A stretch of 64,000 nt of DNA from Paraburkholderia monticola (GTDB lineage Bacteria > Pseudomonadota > Gammaproteobacteria > Burkholderiales > Burkholderiaceae). The notes under the pieces are model-generated. The model worked only from the letters and a program-made list of their open reading frames with translations, did not search any database and was not told where the DNA came from. The translations under genes and the position numbers were made by a program. Of this stretch, positions 34,550 to 43,285 are shown one piece after another (the stretch's first letter is position 1; every line of letters starts with the position of its first letter). The DNA is taken from positions 124,001 through 188,000 of the forward strand of contig NZ_LRBG01000031.1 in the NCBI RefSeq assembly GCF_001580545.1. Direction: 5' to 3'.

Positions 34550-37030
34550 ATGTCCACGGAAATCCCTAGCCAGGCGCGAGTCGTCATCATTGGCGGCGGC
34601 ATCGTCGGCTGCTCGGTGGCCTGGCACCTGACGAAGCTCGGCTGGACCGACATCGTCCTGCTCGAACAGGGGCAACTGTCCTGCGGTACCACCTGGCATG
34701 CGGCCGGTCTCGTTGGGCAACTGCGGGCTCAGGAAAGCATGACCAGGCTGATTCGCTACTCGACGAAGCTCTATGCGGAACTCGAAGCCGAAACAGGTCT
34801 CGCCACAGGCTGGAAACAGTGCGGCTCGCTGTCGGTCGCGCGCACGGCAGAGCGCATGACCCAGCTCAAACGCACCGCGGCAGTCGCTCGCGCTTACGGT
34901 GTTACCTGCGAAGTCATCGGGCCGCGCGAGGCCGGCGAGCTATGGCCGGTGATGCGCACCGACGATCTGCTCGGCGCGGTCTGGCTGCCGGGCGACGGCA
35001 AGGCAAACCCCACCGATCTGACGCAGTCGCTCGCGCGCGGGGCACGCATGCGCGGCGCGCGCATCGTCGAGAACGTTCGCATCACCGCAGTGCAGACCCG
35101 CATGACGCGTCGAGGCCGCGAGGCCTGTGGCGTCACATGGCGCCGCAAGGACGGTGCCGAAGGGACGCTGCATGCGGACATCGTGGTCAACTGCGCCGGC
35201 CAGTGGGCCAAGGCGGTCGGGCGGCTGTGCGGCGTCACGGTGCCGCTGCATTCGGCCGAGCACTACTACATCGTCACCGAGCAGATCCCCGGCGTGCATC
35301 GCGACCTGCCCGTGATGCGCGATCCGGACGGCTTCATCTATTTCAAGGAGGAAGTGGGCGGCCTCGTGATGGGCGGCTTCGAGCCGAATGCGAAGCCGTG
35401 GGGCATGGCGGGCATCCCCGAGAACTTCGAGTTTCAGCTTCTGCCCGATGACTGGGATCAGTTCGAGATCCTGATGGAAAACGCGCTCGTGCGCGTACCG
35501 GCGCTCGAAACCGCGCAGGTCAAGCAGTTCTACAACGGGCCCGAATCGTTCACGCCCGACAACAACTTCATTCTCGGCGAGGCGCCGGAGCTGCGCGGCT
35601 TTTTCGTGGGCGCCGGCTTCAACTCGATGGGCATCGCGTCGGCGGGCGGCGCGGGCATGGCGCTCGCCGAGTGGATCGTCGCCGGTGAGCCGACCATGGA
35701 CTTGTGGCCCGTGGACATCCGCCGCTTTGCGCGCTTCAATGGCAATGACACCTGGCTGCATGATCGCGTGAAGGAAACGCTCGGCCTGCACTACGCGATG
35801 CCTTGGCCGAATCGCGAGCTCGACACAGCGCGGCCGTTCCGGCGCTCGCCGCTCTATGCGCAATTGCGCGACGAGGGCGCATGCTTCGGCAGCAAGATGG
35901 GTTGGGAGCGGCCGAATTTCTTCGCGCCAAGTCCAGCCGAGGCGCGCATCGACTACGCGTTCGGTCAGCAGAACTGGCTGCCGTGGAGCGGGGCGGAGCA
36001 CCGTGCCTGCCGCGAAGGGGTCGCGCTCTTCGACATGACCTCGTTCGCGAAACTGCTCGTCAAGGGGCGCGACGCCGAAGCGGTGCTGCAAGGCATCGTA
36101 GCGAACGACGTTGCCGTGCCGCCCGGCACCACCGTCTACACCGGCGTGCTCAACGAGCGCGGCACCTATGAATCCGATGTCACGCTGACCCGCCTCGCCG
36201 ACGACCAATACCTGATCGTGACGGGCTCGGCGCAGGCAACGCGCGATCTCGACTATCTGGAGAAGGCGATTGCGCCCGAGCACCACTGCGTTGTCGTCGA
36301 CGTTACCGGGCAATACGCGGTGCTCGCCGTGATGGGACCGCATGCTCGCGCGCTGCTGCAAAGCGTGTCGAAGGCGGACTGGAGCAACGAGGCTTTTGCG
36401 TTCGGCCAGAGCCGCGAAGTCGACATCGGCTACGCGACCGTGCGGGCGACGCGCCTCACCTACGTGGGCGAACTAGGCTGGGAGTTGTATGTGCCGGTCG
36501 AATTGGCGGTGGGTGTCTATGAGACGTTGCACGCGGCCGGCAAACCATTCGGTCTCGTCAACGCCGGCTACTACGCGATCGAATCGCTGCGGATCGAAAA
36601 GGGTTATCGGGCGTGGGGCCGCGAGCTCTCACCCGATTGCAATCCGTTCGAGGCAGGTCTCGGCTTTGCCTGCAAGCTCGACAAGGACATCGCGTTCCGT
36701 GGTCGCGACGCCCTGTTGCGGTTGCGCGAAGCGCCGTTGCAAAGACGTCTCGTGATTCTGACCGTCGACGGCGCCGAATCTCTGATGCTGTGGGGCGGGG
36801 AAGCCATTTTGCGCGACGGTGAGCCGGTAGGGGCGGTGACGTCTGCCGCTTTCGGGCATACGTTGCGGTGTCCGGTCGCGATGGGCTTCGTGAGTCGCGC
36901 GGACGGTGCCGCCGATGCCGGCTGGCTCACTGAAGGGCACTACACGATCGACGTGGCGGGCGAACAGGTGAAGGCGACCGTTCATCTGAAGGCGCCGTAT
37001 GATTCGCGATCCGAGCGTGTGAAGGGCTGA
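34550..37030 (+). CDS. FAD-dependent sarcosine/dimethylglycine dehydrogenase-like protein with GcvT domain
   Basis: An 826-aa two-part enzyme of the DMGDH/sarcosine dehydrogenase family that oxidatively demethylates N-methyl glycines or related amines. The N-terminal FAD domain has GGGIVGCSVAWHL near residue 15 and the SCGTTWHAAGLVGQ segment whose histidine carries covalent FAD in relatives. Residues about 440-820 form folate-binding GcvT and GcvT-C barrels (GVALFDMTSFAKLLVKG, GELGWELYVP, YAIESLRIEKGYRAWGREL). GGAGGTGA stands just before ATG at 34550, and the longer frame to 34313 lacks similarity. It would pass the methyl group to tetrahydrofolate (family knowledge). It has no sarcosine oxidase partners and is divergent from DeoR regulators. 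Confidence 0.92.
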   Translation: MSTEIPSQARVVIIGGGIVGCSVAWHLTKLGWTDIVLLEQGQLSCGTTWHAAGLVGQLRAQESMTRLIRYSTKLYAELEAETGLATGWKQCGSLSVARTAERMTQLKRTAAVARAYGVTCEVIGPREAGELWPVMRTDDLLGAVWLPGDGKANPTDLTQSLARGARMRGARIVENVRITAVQTRMTRRGREACGVTWRRKDGAEGTLHADIVVNCAGQWAKAVGRLCGVTVPLHSAEHYYIVTEQIPGVHRDLPVMRDPDGFIYFKEEVGGLVMGGFEPNAKPWGMAGIPENFEFQLLPDDWDQFEILMENALVRVPALETAQVKQFYNGPESFTPDNNFILGEAPELRGFFVGAGFNSMGIASAGGAGMALAEWIVAGEPTMDLWPVDIRRFARFNGNDTWLHDRVKETLGLHYAMPWPNRELDTARPFRRSPLYAQLRDEGACFGSKMGWERPNFFAPSPAEARIDYAFGQQNWLPWSGAEHRACREGVALFDMTSFAKLLVKGRDAEAVLQGIVANDVAVPPGTTVYTGVLNERGTYESDVTLTRLADDQYLIVTGSAQATRDLDYLEKAIAPEHHCVVVDVTGQYAVLAVMGPHARALLQSVSKADWSNEAFAFGQSREVDIGYATVRATRLTYVGELGWELYVPVELAVGVYETLHAAGKPFGLVNAGYYAIESLRIEKGYRAWGRELSPDCNPFEAGLGFACKLDKDIAFRGRDALLRLREAPLQRRLVILTVDGAESLMLWGGEAILRDGEPVGAVTSAAFGHTLRCPVAMGFVSRADGAADAGWLTEGHYTIDVAGEQVKATVHLKAPYDSRSERVKG

Positions 37031-37235
37031 GGGTGTCGTCATCTGGAGGCGAGCTTTCGGACACGCAGACCTGTGTGGTGCTTCCTGACTGTCGGTAAAA
37101 CATCATGTCGTGATGTAAGTTTTCTTTGATCGGGACCTCCCCGCGAGCTTGCGTGGTCCTCACGGCTGGAGGCGGGGGGAAAGTGCTAGCATCGCGTTAG
37201 CGAAATTTCCCTCGACAAGTGTTCGGACCAACGAG

Positions 37236-37541
37236 ATGCAGAACGACAGACCGCCGCCTCGGCGCGTGACATACGAGAAAGGGATCCGGATCGGCGGTTC
37301 TGGATGGTTCGGCCGATTGCTGGCTGCGGTTCTGAGCGTGATCGTGCTCGTGGCTGCCGCGATGGTGTCCGTGGTGGTGCTCGCTGTGTTGTTCGGGGTG
37401 GGCACGATCGCCATCGGGTATCTGTGGTGGAAGACGCGCGCGCTGCGCCGGCAGGCGCGCGCGTTCGGCGACGACGGCCGGACCGTCGACGTCGAGTTCG
37501 TCGACAAGGACGCACCCGAGGATGACGCCACGAAACGCTGA
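37236..37541 (+). CDS. Small membrane protein, 101 aa
   Basis: Unrecognised. A charged N terminus (QNDRPPPRRVTYEKGIRIGG) leads into a hydrophobic stretch of about 40 residues (LAAVLSVIVLVAAAMV, LAVLFGVGTIAIGYLWW) that can form two helices. A basic then acidic tail follows (RALRRQARAF, VDVEFVDKDAPEDDATK). ATG at 37236 follows a weak site. The composition and third-position G/C favour real coding. It is convergent with the CHAD gene. Confidence 0.7.
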   Translation: MQNDRPPPRRVTYEKGIRIGGSGWFGRLLAAVLSVIVLVAAAMVSVVVLAVLFGVGTIAIGYLWWKTRALRRQARAFGDDGRTVDVEFVDKDAPEDDATKR

Positions 37542-37647
37542 CGATCGCCAATGGCCAACTCGCCAAGATCGTCAATCGACTGCTCCATGCTGCCCACCCC
37601 GATGTTCATGTCGATGCCGTCGCCCCCGTTGGGGCGACGCACCGATT

Positions 37648-38586
37648 TCATCCGCGTGCCGAGGCGCGCCCGTCTCCGCCAGAAATAGCTCGGACCCGCC
37701 GCGACGCCGCACGCATTCGCCGGCACTTCTGCGTTTCCAGCCACTGCAGCGACGCCTGCACCACCTCGGGCGGAACCTCGTCGAATGACGCACTGCGAAT
37801 CAGCGTCTCGCTTGCGGCAATGTCGTTGAACTGCCCCAGCTTGTTTTGCACGGACGTCAACTCCTTGATGGTGCGACCGTGCCCGCCCTTGATAACGGGT
37901 TGAAAGAACTCGAGCAGGTACCGCAGCTTCTTGCCCGCCTTTCGAACGTCGTGAAGATCTTCCTCGTGCGTGGTCTCGCTACGTGCCGCGTATCTGCTTC
38001 GCTTTTGAAGCGTTCGCTGCGCCAGGCGGACGCGCTTCTCGGCGAACGCCCGAATGGGGAGATCGTTGCAACGCGATTGCAGTGTGGTTTGCGCGCGAAG
38101 CAGGGCATCGTTCAGGAACGCCTCCACTTCGTCGCTTCTGATCATGGTCTGGCTATGCACCACCGCCTGTGCGCGCTTCTCGCGTGCTGCGGCCACGAGC
38201 GGTTCGATCGATGCGCCTGATTTCTGCGCGGTGTCGAGCAGATCGCGTGCAATGTCCCAGTCGCGCGTTCCGCCGGCCACCGCCGCGAGACGTTTGAGTT
38301 CTTCGGTGGCTTGCGCGGTCGCCTCCTCTCCGAGGTATGGGGAGTACGCCCAGTACAAAGCCCGAAGCTTTCTGAAAGCGACCCGAAGCTGATGAAACCC
38401 CTCCACATCGGTCTTTGTGGATAGCTCTTTCGCCCTCTGCACTGCTTCGGCCACGACCGGCGTGGCCAGTGACGAGAAGGTAGTGGCGATAGAACTCTTT
38501 TTGGAGAGTGAGGTACCGGCAGGCCGGCTATTGACTTTGAAGAGCGTGTTTGGCCGCGGCAAGGACCAGTCACCATCCATATCCAT
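37648..38586 (-). CDS. CHAD domain protein
   Basis: A 312-aa protein containing a CHAD domain: paired helical bundles with conserved histidines and basic residues, seen in VEGFHQLRVAFRKLRALYWAY and EEDLHDVRKAGKKLRYLLEFF, which bind inorganic polyphosphate in characterised members. No CYTH domain precedes it; the N-terminal 35 residues are Ser/Thr-rich. The C-terminal 35 residues are Arg/Ala-rich. ATG at 38586 has GAGG six bases upstream; the longer frame to 38706 lacks similarity. Expected to localise to polyphosphate granules (family knowledge). Confidence 0.9.
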   Translation of the reverse strand: MDMDGDWSLPRPNTLFKVNSRPAGTSLSKKSSIATTFSSLATPVVAEAVQRAKELSTKTDVEGFHQLRVAFRKLRALYWAYSPYLGEEATAQATEELKRLAAVAGGTRDWDIARDLLDTAQKSGASIEPLVAAAREKRAQAVVHSQTMIRSDEVEAFLNDALLRAQTTLQSRCNDLPIRAFAEKRVRLAQRTLQKRSRYAARSETTHEEDLHDVRKAGKKLRYLLEFFQPVIKGGHGRTIKELTSVQNKLGQFNDIAASETLIRSASFDEVPPEVVQASLQWLETQKCRRMRAASRRVRAISGGDGRASARG

Positions 38587-38833
38587 TGAAGCCTCGAGTC
38601 GGACAAATATTAGACGTTGCCAGACCTTACCATATCCAATTGCTAGCGCCGATATTGTGACGCTTTGATGAAATACAGGTGCTTTTTCTTGTCGCGCGTA
38701 CGTCAAAATCGTTTCACAACATTACCCGCTTCTGCCGTTCTGTATTAGGATACTGAGCTAAGTCTGGCACCGGCCGATACGCTGCTGCGCCGAGTGTGCC
38801 TGGAAAATATCTCCGCATAAGTGGGAGTCCGGT

Positions 38834-39202
38834 TTGAAGAAACGCGCCACCGTGATTTGTCGCAGAGGTAAGCGAATCCTCCTGGTCGCACGTAGTCAAT
38901 CAAAATGGGTTTTGCCGGGCGGGATCCTCAAGCGTGGAGAACATCGCTCGGATGCCGCACTTCGGGAACTCAAGGAAGAAACCCAATTGTCCGGGAGGTC
39001 AGCCAAACACCTCTTCGACTTCCGTGGCAAGCAGAAGCACCATCACGTGTTTTCGTGCGAAATCTCGAATCGCGCCAAAGCGCGCCCGAGTAACGAAATA
39101 TCCAGGTGCCGCTGGGTTCACGTCGACGACATCCCGCGCCTCATAACCAGTGGGCCGACAAACGATATCGTGAAGCTCATCAGTCAGCGACGTCGGAAAT
39201 AG
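38834..39202 (+). CDS. Nudix hydrolase (DIPP-like)
   Basis: A 122-aa Nudix protein. The Nudix box GGILKRGEHRSDAALRELKE fits G-x5-E-x7-REUxEE, except that the later glycine of the box is replaced (EETQL instead of EExGU). Members hydrolyse nucleoside or inositol diphosphate-linked molecules; a short, basic, single-domain architecture is reminiscent of diphosphoinositol/dinucleotide polyphosphate hydrolases. It starts at TTG 38834 with GGGAG seven bases before. It neighbours the polyphosphate-binding CHAD gene divergently, hinting at a polyphosphate-related role (inference). Confidence 0.88.
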   Translation: MKKRATVICRRGKRILLVARSQSKWVLPGGILKRGEHRSDAALRELKEETQLSGRSAKHLFDFRGKQKHHHVFSCEISNRAKARPSNEISRCRWVHVDDIPRLITSGPTNDIVKLISQRRRK

Positions 39203-39398
39203 CCCAGCTATTCAGCCCGATACACGACGGCCCGCGAATTTTCCATCAGCGTCCTCAGGTGTAGGCCGTCGCGTTTCCAGTCCGTTTGCCCCCAAAGCCG
39301 AATCAGAAAGCGTGCTGCATGCGCCATCCAAGGTGCGCCATGTAGTGGGAAACGCTGACAGCAGTGTCCCCAGCTTCGGCGCGGAACCGAATGCCAGC

Positions 39399-39635
39399 TT
39401 AATCAGGAGTCGCAGAGGCGTCGGCCGGACCCGATTCGATGAGACTCATCAAGGTCTGCATTTCTACTAGCGGCGTAGCAGTCACCGCAGTCGCTACGCC
39501 GTCGGATTGTGGAAGCAGGCCAGCGAATGCCGCGATTCCAGTGCCGCATATCGCGATGAGTAGGGCGGCAGCAAGTAGAGCCGCACTGCCTCGAACTGTT
39601 TGCTTGGGAGCGAAGTCCGCAAAACGCCGCATCAT
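39399..39635 (-). CDS. Small secreted or membrane-anchored hypothetical protein, 78 aa
   Basis: Unrecognised. The basic start MMRRFADFAPKQTVRGS is followed by a hydrophobic stretch (AALLAAALLIAICGTGIAAFAGL) serving as signal peptide or anchor, then a short Thr/Ala-rich tail. GGAG lies eight bases upstream of the ATG at 39635. Such short one-helix proteins are common but poorly conserved; coding status is moderate. Confidence 0.5.
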   Translation of the reverse strand: MMRRFADFAPKQTVRGSAALLAAALLIAICGTGIAAFAGLLPQSDGVATAVTATPLVEMQTLMSLIESGPADASATPD

Positions 39636-40051
39636 GGCTATCTCCGGTTGATGCGGCCTCTGTATGCAAAGGCCGTGCCGACGGCAGCGACGGTCAGCGG
39701 AGCGCGCCACCGGGCGGCAGCACATGCGTCGATTGCTTTCGCGACAGACGCGACGTGGGGCCGGATTGGTGGGACCAACCCCACACCTTGACCCGGCGCG
39801 ACGGTCCGAAGCCAACACTACACAGCGCGAACGACGTCTCTTATGTATTAAGTATTGGCCGGCGAACGCCAGGAAACTGAAGCTCGAACATGGCCGGAAA
39901 CATATAGAAGGCATTCGGCCAGCGCGTCTTGTCCTCATCGCAGCCCCGTCCTACTCTGAGCTCAATCGACACCCCGACGCCTGAGCAACCCACTCTTTCT
40001 GTAAAGAACGCACTGCTAGGGGCGCGTACCGGCATACCTATCGGAGATGAC

Positions 40052-40747
40052 ATGCAAGAGAATATGACCGCTACCTTCGTGATCGGAACAAGAGAGATTG
40101 CGCAGGGCTATTCCGCTGTCGAGGTGCAGGCACGCGTACGGTCGGAGTTACCGGCATTCGGCGACGGCGCATTAGTGGACACGATGCGAAGAGGCTCAAG
40201 CGGCGTTGTCAAAACCTATCCGCTGTGCCGCTCATCAACACGGCGCGATGTCTACGTGATAGGAATGAGGACCGGGGGCAGGCACGACGATGAGCGGCCT
40301 GACTTTGACCTGACTTTGAAGGATGGGGACGAGATTCTCGTCGGAAAGCCACGCATTACACCAGTGACGGTCAATACCGGCGCTCGCTATATTCTCCTCG
40401 GAGGCGGAATAGGTATTGCGGCCATTGCGGGAGTAGCCCGTAGGCTCGCTGCGTTTGGCATATCCTTCGAGTTACACAACTTCGCTCGCACGCCCGAGCG
40501 AGCCGTATTCCGCGATCAGTTGGATGGAGTACGAGTGCATGGAAAAGTCTTTCATCACTTCGGGTTGTCCGACGAAGAAATCGCGCAAGAGGTCGCTCAC
40601 GCGCTTGGTCCAACTCATGCGAACTCGCAGGTTTATTGCAGTGGACCGCCGCCTTTTATGGACTTCATCCGTCGGCGCGCTCGGGAGTGGGTCTACAAAG
40701 AGAACATTCACCAAATCTTTCTGGGTGACAGAAGCCGCATGACCTGA
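40052..40747 (+). CDS. VanB/phthalate-dioxygenase-type oxidoreductase lacking the ferredoxin domain
   Basis: A 231-aa flavin reductase-like protein. It aligns by motif with the front two thirds of vanillate demethylase reductase. It has an N-terminal FMN/FAD barrel ending in KTYPLCRSSTRRDVYVIGM (equivalent of R-x-YSL-C) and the FDLTLKDGDEILVGKP segment. The NAD-binding domain follows, with ILLGGGIGIAAIAGVARRL, FELHNFARTPERAVFRDQL and VYCSGPPPFMDFI. VanB-type proteins continue with a [2Fe-2S] ferredoxin domain; here the frame stops right after HQIFLGD. The usual TP after GGIGI is AA. It is an orphan with no oxygenase beside it. ATG 40052 has GGAG five bases upstream. Lower G+C than its neighbours suggests transfer. 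Confidence 0.65.
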   Translation: MQENMTATFVIGTREIAQGYSAVEVQARVRSELPAFGDGALVDTMRRGSSGVVKTYPLCRSSTRRDVYVIGMRTGGRHDDERPDFDLTLKDGDEILVGKPRITPVTVNTGARYILLGGGIGIAAIAGVARRLAAFGISFELHNFARTPERAVFRDQLDGVRVHGKVFHHFGLSDEEIAQEVAHALGPTHANSQVYCSGPPPFMDFIRRRAREWVYKENIHQIFLGDRSRMT

Positions 40748-40769
40748 AATCTATCGACAGGCCGGACGC

Positions 40770-42557
40770 TCAAGTATCAGGATGGCTCGCGATAAAACTC
40801 GCGAAGGCGTTATACGGAAGCGGAAGCACCGTGCCATTGATCATCAGACCGTAAGTAGCGTCACCGCTATCGAGCTCGTAATACATCGCCGATTGAATGT
40901 TCTTCGTCTTTCTCGCCTGATAGTAACTGAGCAGGCGAGATGTGATGTAGTCGGCCCGGTATGTCTCAGTCTTCTCCGGCCCCGTGTTCCACTCCGAAAT
41001 CATGAAGGGGACGCCATATCGGGCCTTGCAGTAGGTGGGCAAATCGAACCCCGGGCCGGACCCGTCGGAACCGATATCGAAGATGTCGCCGTACACCTCG
41101 TAGTTGTGCCAGGTCGTCAAGTCCCACCGTACCGTTGGATGACCGCTCGTCCCATCGGGCTGCTTGCCGTCCCACAGAGCGTCGGATGCACCGGTATCCG
41201 CGACGCAAAAATTGATGCCGCATTTGGCATCCGCCTGCACGGACTTTGCCCCGTCGATCATGCCGCGCATCGCGCCGCGCATCAGCGGCCAGTTCGTATT
41301 GTTGAAATCGGCCGCGCTGGTTCCAGCGTTGGTCGAATCGAGAATGATCCCGCTGGCACGCGTCAGCTCGTTGCCGCATTCATACATGGTCACGCCGTAG
41401 GGTTGCAACGCCGTCGCGACAGCTACCGCGCAATTGAAGCCCCGCGTATAGGCCGCCGATTCACTCGTGAAGAGGTTGCCGTTGCTGTCGTAGATGCCGG
41501 TGTCGATCAGCACGAAAAGGTTCAAGCCCGCCGGCTGGAATGCCTGGGCCAATGCCACGACGGCGGCGAGTTGCGGCGGGTAGTCGGTACAGCTGAGCCG
41601 GTACGTGGAGCAACCGAGAGTTTTGATGATCGACACGAGCTGTGTCGTCGAATACAGGTAGTCGTAGTGCCCGTTGATACCGTGAAACGAACCCGCTGAC
41701 GCAGGGGTCACGATGCGCGGATCGTTGCATGGCAACCATTGATCGGCATCGGCGCACACATAGAACTGGCCGCCGGTCGATTGTGCCCAGAACTTGCCGC
41801 CGTACCACAGTAGAAGCGCGGCATTCGACATCGTACCGACGGCACTCCGATTGCGGTACACGATACCGTTCTCAACGGTCCATATCGCGCCGACTTTGTC
41901 GATCAGATACGACGCGGGAGGGATCGAGGTGCCGTCGGCGGAGGTGCCGCCCAAACGCGGGTCATTGCACGATTGCCATCCGGAACCATTCCATCCGTAA
42001 AACTGACCGCCTGTTCCCTCGTGATAGATCGCGCCTCCGTACCAGAGTATCAACGAGACGTTGTAGGTGTTGCCTGCCGCGGCCCCGTTTCTGTAGACAG
42101 ACCCGTCGACCATTGTCCACGACGCGTTCTGACTGTCGAAGATGACCGTCGCCGGCGGGATGGTCGTGTTCTGTGGCGATGCGCTCGATGCGTTGCTCGA
42201 AGATCCAGAGCTCGAGTCTGAGGGATTGCCGGAGGTGTCGCCCGAACCCGAACTCGAGCCGGACGGATCGGTGGACACCGTTCCACTTGAGGGCGCCGGC
42301 GACGAGCCGTTCACCACCGTCGTCCCGCCACCGGTCGAGGTGGTCATACCGGTGGTGGCCGTACCCGGCGAAGTCGCGATGCCGGAGCTTGTCGTGCCCG
42401 TAGAGGGCGCTGCGGTCGTGCCCGACGGACTCGCGGAATTACCGGTGGAAGAGCCGCCGACATCGGCAGTACCGCTACCACCACCCCCACACGCGCTCAA
42501 TACGACGCTTCCGCCGAGCGCGGTGAGACAACCAAGAAATTGTCGTCGTCCAATCAT
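40770..42557 (-). CDS. Secreted clan-A glycoside hydrolase with N-terminal repeat modules
   Basis: A 595-aa predicted extracytoplasmic glycosidase. The N terminus carries RRQFLGCLTALGGS (twin-arginine-like) and a lipobox-like LSAC near residue 23. A Gly/Ser/Thr linker (about 24-125) follows, then two tandem modules of about 70 residues (each IPPA-x-...-W-x-V-x-G-x-VYRN...LWYGG...GGQFY...CNDPR). The catalytic TIM barrel starts near residue 290. The two glutamates of clan A are E397 in YECGNELT (acid/base) and E522 in ISEWNTG (nucleophile). Substrate is unknown; the architecture suits surface or matrix polysaccharide cleavage. No polysaccharide operon is adjacent. Confidence 0.88.
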   Translation of the reverse strand: MIGRRQFLGCLTALGGSVVLSACGGGGSGTADVGGSSTGNSASPSGTTAAPSTGTTSSGIATSPGTATTGMTTSTGGGTTVVNGSSPAPSSGTVSTDPSGSSSGSGDTSGNPSDSSSGSSSNASSASPQNTTIPPATVIFDSQNASWTMVDGSVYRNGAAAGNTYNVSLILWYGGAIYHEGTGGQFYGWNGSGWQSCNDPRLGGTSADGTSIPPASYLIDKVGAIWTVENGIVYRNRSAVGTMSNAALLLWYGGKFWAQSTGGQFYVCADADQWLPCNDPRIVTPASAGSFHGINGHYDYLYSTTQLVSIIKTLGCSTYRLSCTDYPPQLAAVVALAQAFQPAGLNLFVLIDTGIYDSNGNLFTSESAAYTRGFNCAVAVATALQPYGVTMYECGNELTRASGIILDSTNAGTSAADFNNTNWPLMRGAMRGMIDGAKSVQADAKCGINFCVADTGASDALWDGKQPDGTSGHPTVRWDLTTWHNYEVYGDIFDIGSDGSGPGFDLPTYCKARYGVPFMISEWNTGPEKTETYRADYITSRLLSYYQARKTKNIQSAMYYELDSGDATYGLMINGTVLPLPYNAFASFIASHPDT

Positions 42558-42978
42558 GACAATAGAGGGGGCTGCCGCGAGGCGGCCCCAAAAATACTGG
42601 AGAGAAGTCGGGGAGTCCTGCGGATCGCGAGGGCGTCGCGTGAGCCGTTCAGGACATTCGATGGCCGGCCGCGCGCGGTCTTTCGTTGCGACGCTTCACT
42701 TCGTCCGGCTGGTCATGCCTGTCTGTCGGCACAGACGACGCGGGGGAGGAGGGTCGTGCGGAAATAAAATCGTTCTTCCTGCAATGGAAGCACGGCGGGT
42801 AGATTTCACTCTACGGGTGAAGGCGAGGGAATCGCACGTTGTCTGTGCAGCGGTGGACCTGGATCAGGATTCGACCGCGTCCGACAGAGTCGCGTCAAAA
42901 TGAACACACGACTAGAGCGTGCGCGGAGAGGCGGGGCGTCATGTGATGATTCAATCGCCCTGTCTGGAGTCCCCTTTT
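42558..42978. other. Intergenic region upstream of the hydrolase
   Basis: About 420 bases with no credible protein gene. It contains the promoter of the glycoside hydrolase and ends at a strong terminator in the opposite direction (42979-43032), so an unannotated rightward transcript may be encoded here. Confidence 0.4.
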
Positions 42979-43032
42979 TTGAGCAATAGTTTCAGGCTCG
43001 CTCAAGCCCACTTGGTTAGGTGGGCTTTTTTT
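42979..43032 (+). terminator. Double stem-loop with Rho-independent terminator
   Basis: TTGAGC (42979-42984) pairs with GCTCAA (43000-43005). Immediately after, AGCCCAC (43005-43011) pairs perfectly with GTGGGCT (43020-43026) around an eight-base loop, followed by a run of T (43026-43032). This is a textbook intrinsic terminator for rightward transcription, although no rightward gene precedes it. Confidence 0.8.
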
Positions 43033-43285
43033 GTGTGCTTCGCGTACACGCCCGATCGCAAAGACATCCACCCGCAGCGTAAGCACGCGACGAGCACCGT
43101 GGCGCGGCTTGTTGACGGCGGAGACGGCGAGTGCTCGCGAATCGGCTGTACGCGAGCGGAAGAGGGCGGCTGCGACGCGACGCTCAATGGCAGGAGCTCG
43201 CCGATGCGGTTGACGGGATGGTGGGCAATCCGGTCGATGAGATGATGCAGATAAACCGTATCCGCCAAGTCTCACTCCGTCGCGC

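Noticed and set aside
34940..36361. 473-aa leftward open frame
   Set aside because: Antisense to the FAD-GcvT gene, whose motifs are clear.
42142..42903. 253-aa rightward frame antisense to the hydrolase linker
   Set aside because: Mirrors the Ser/Thr/Gly-rich linker (Val/Pro/Glu pattern) and has no independent support.
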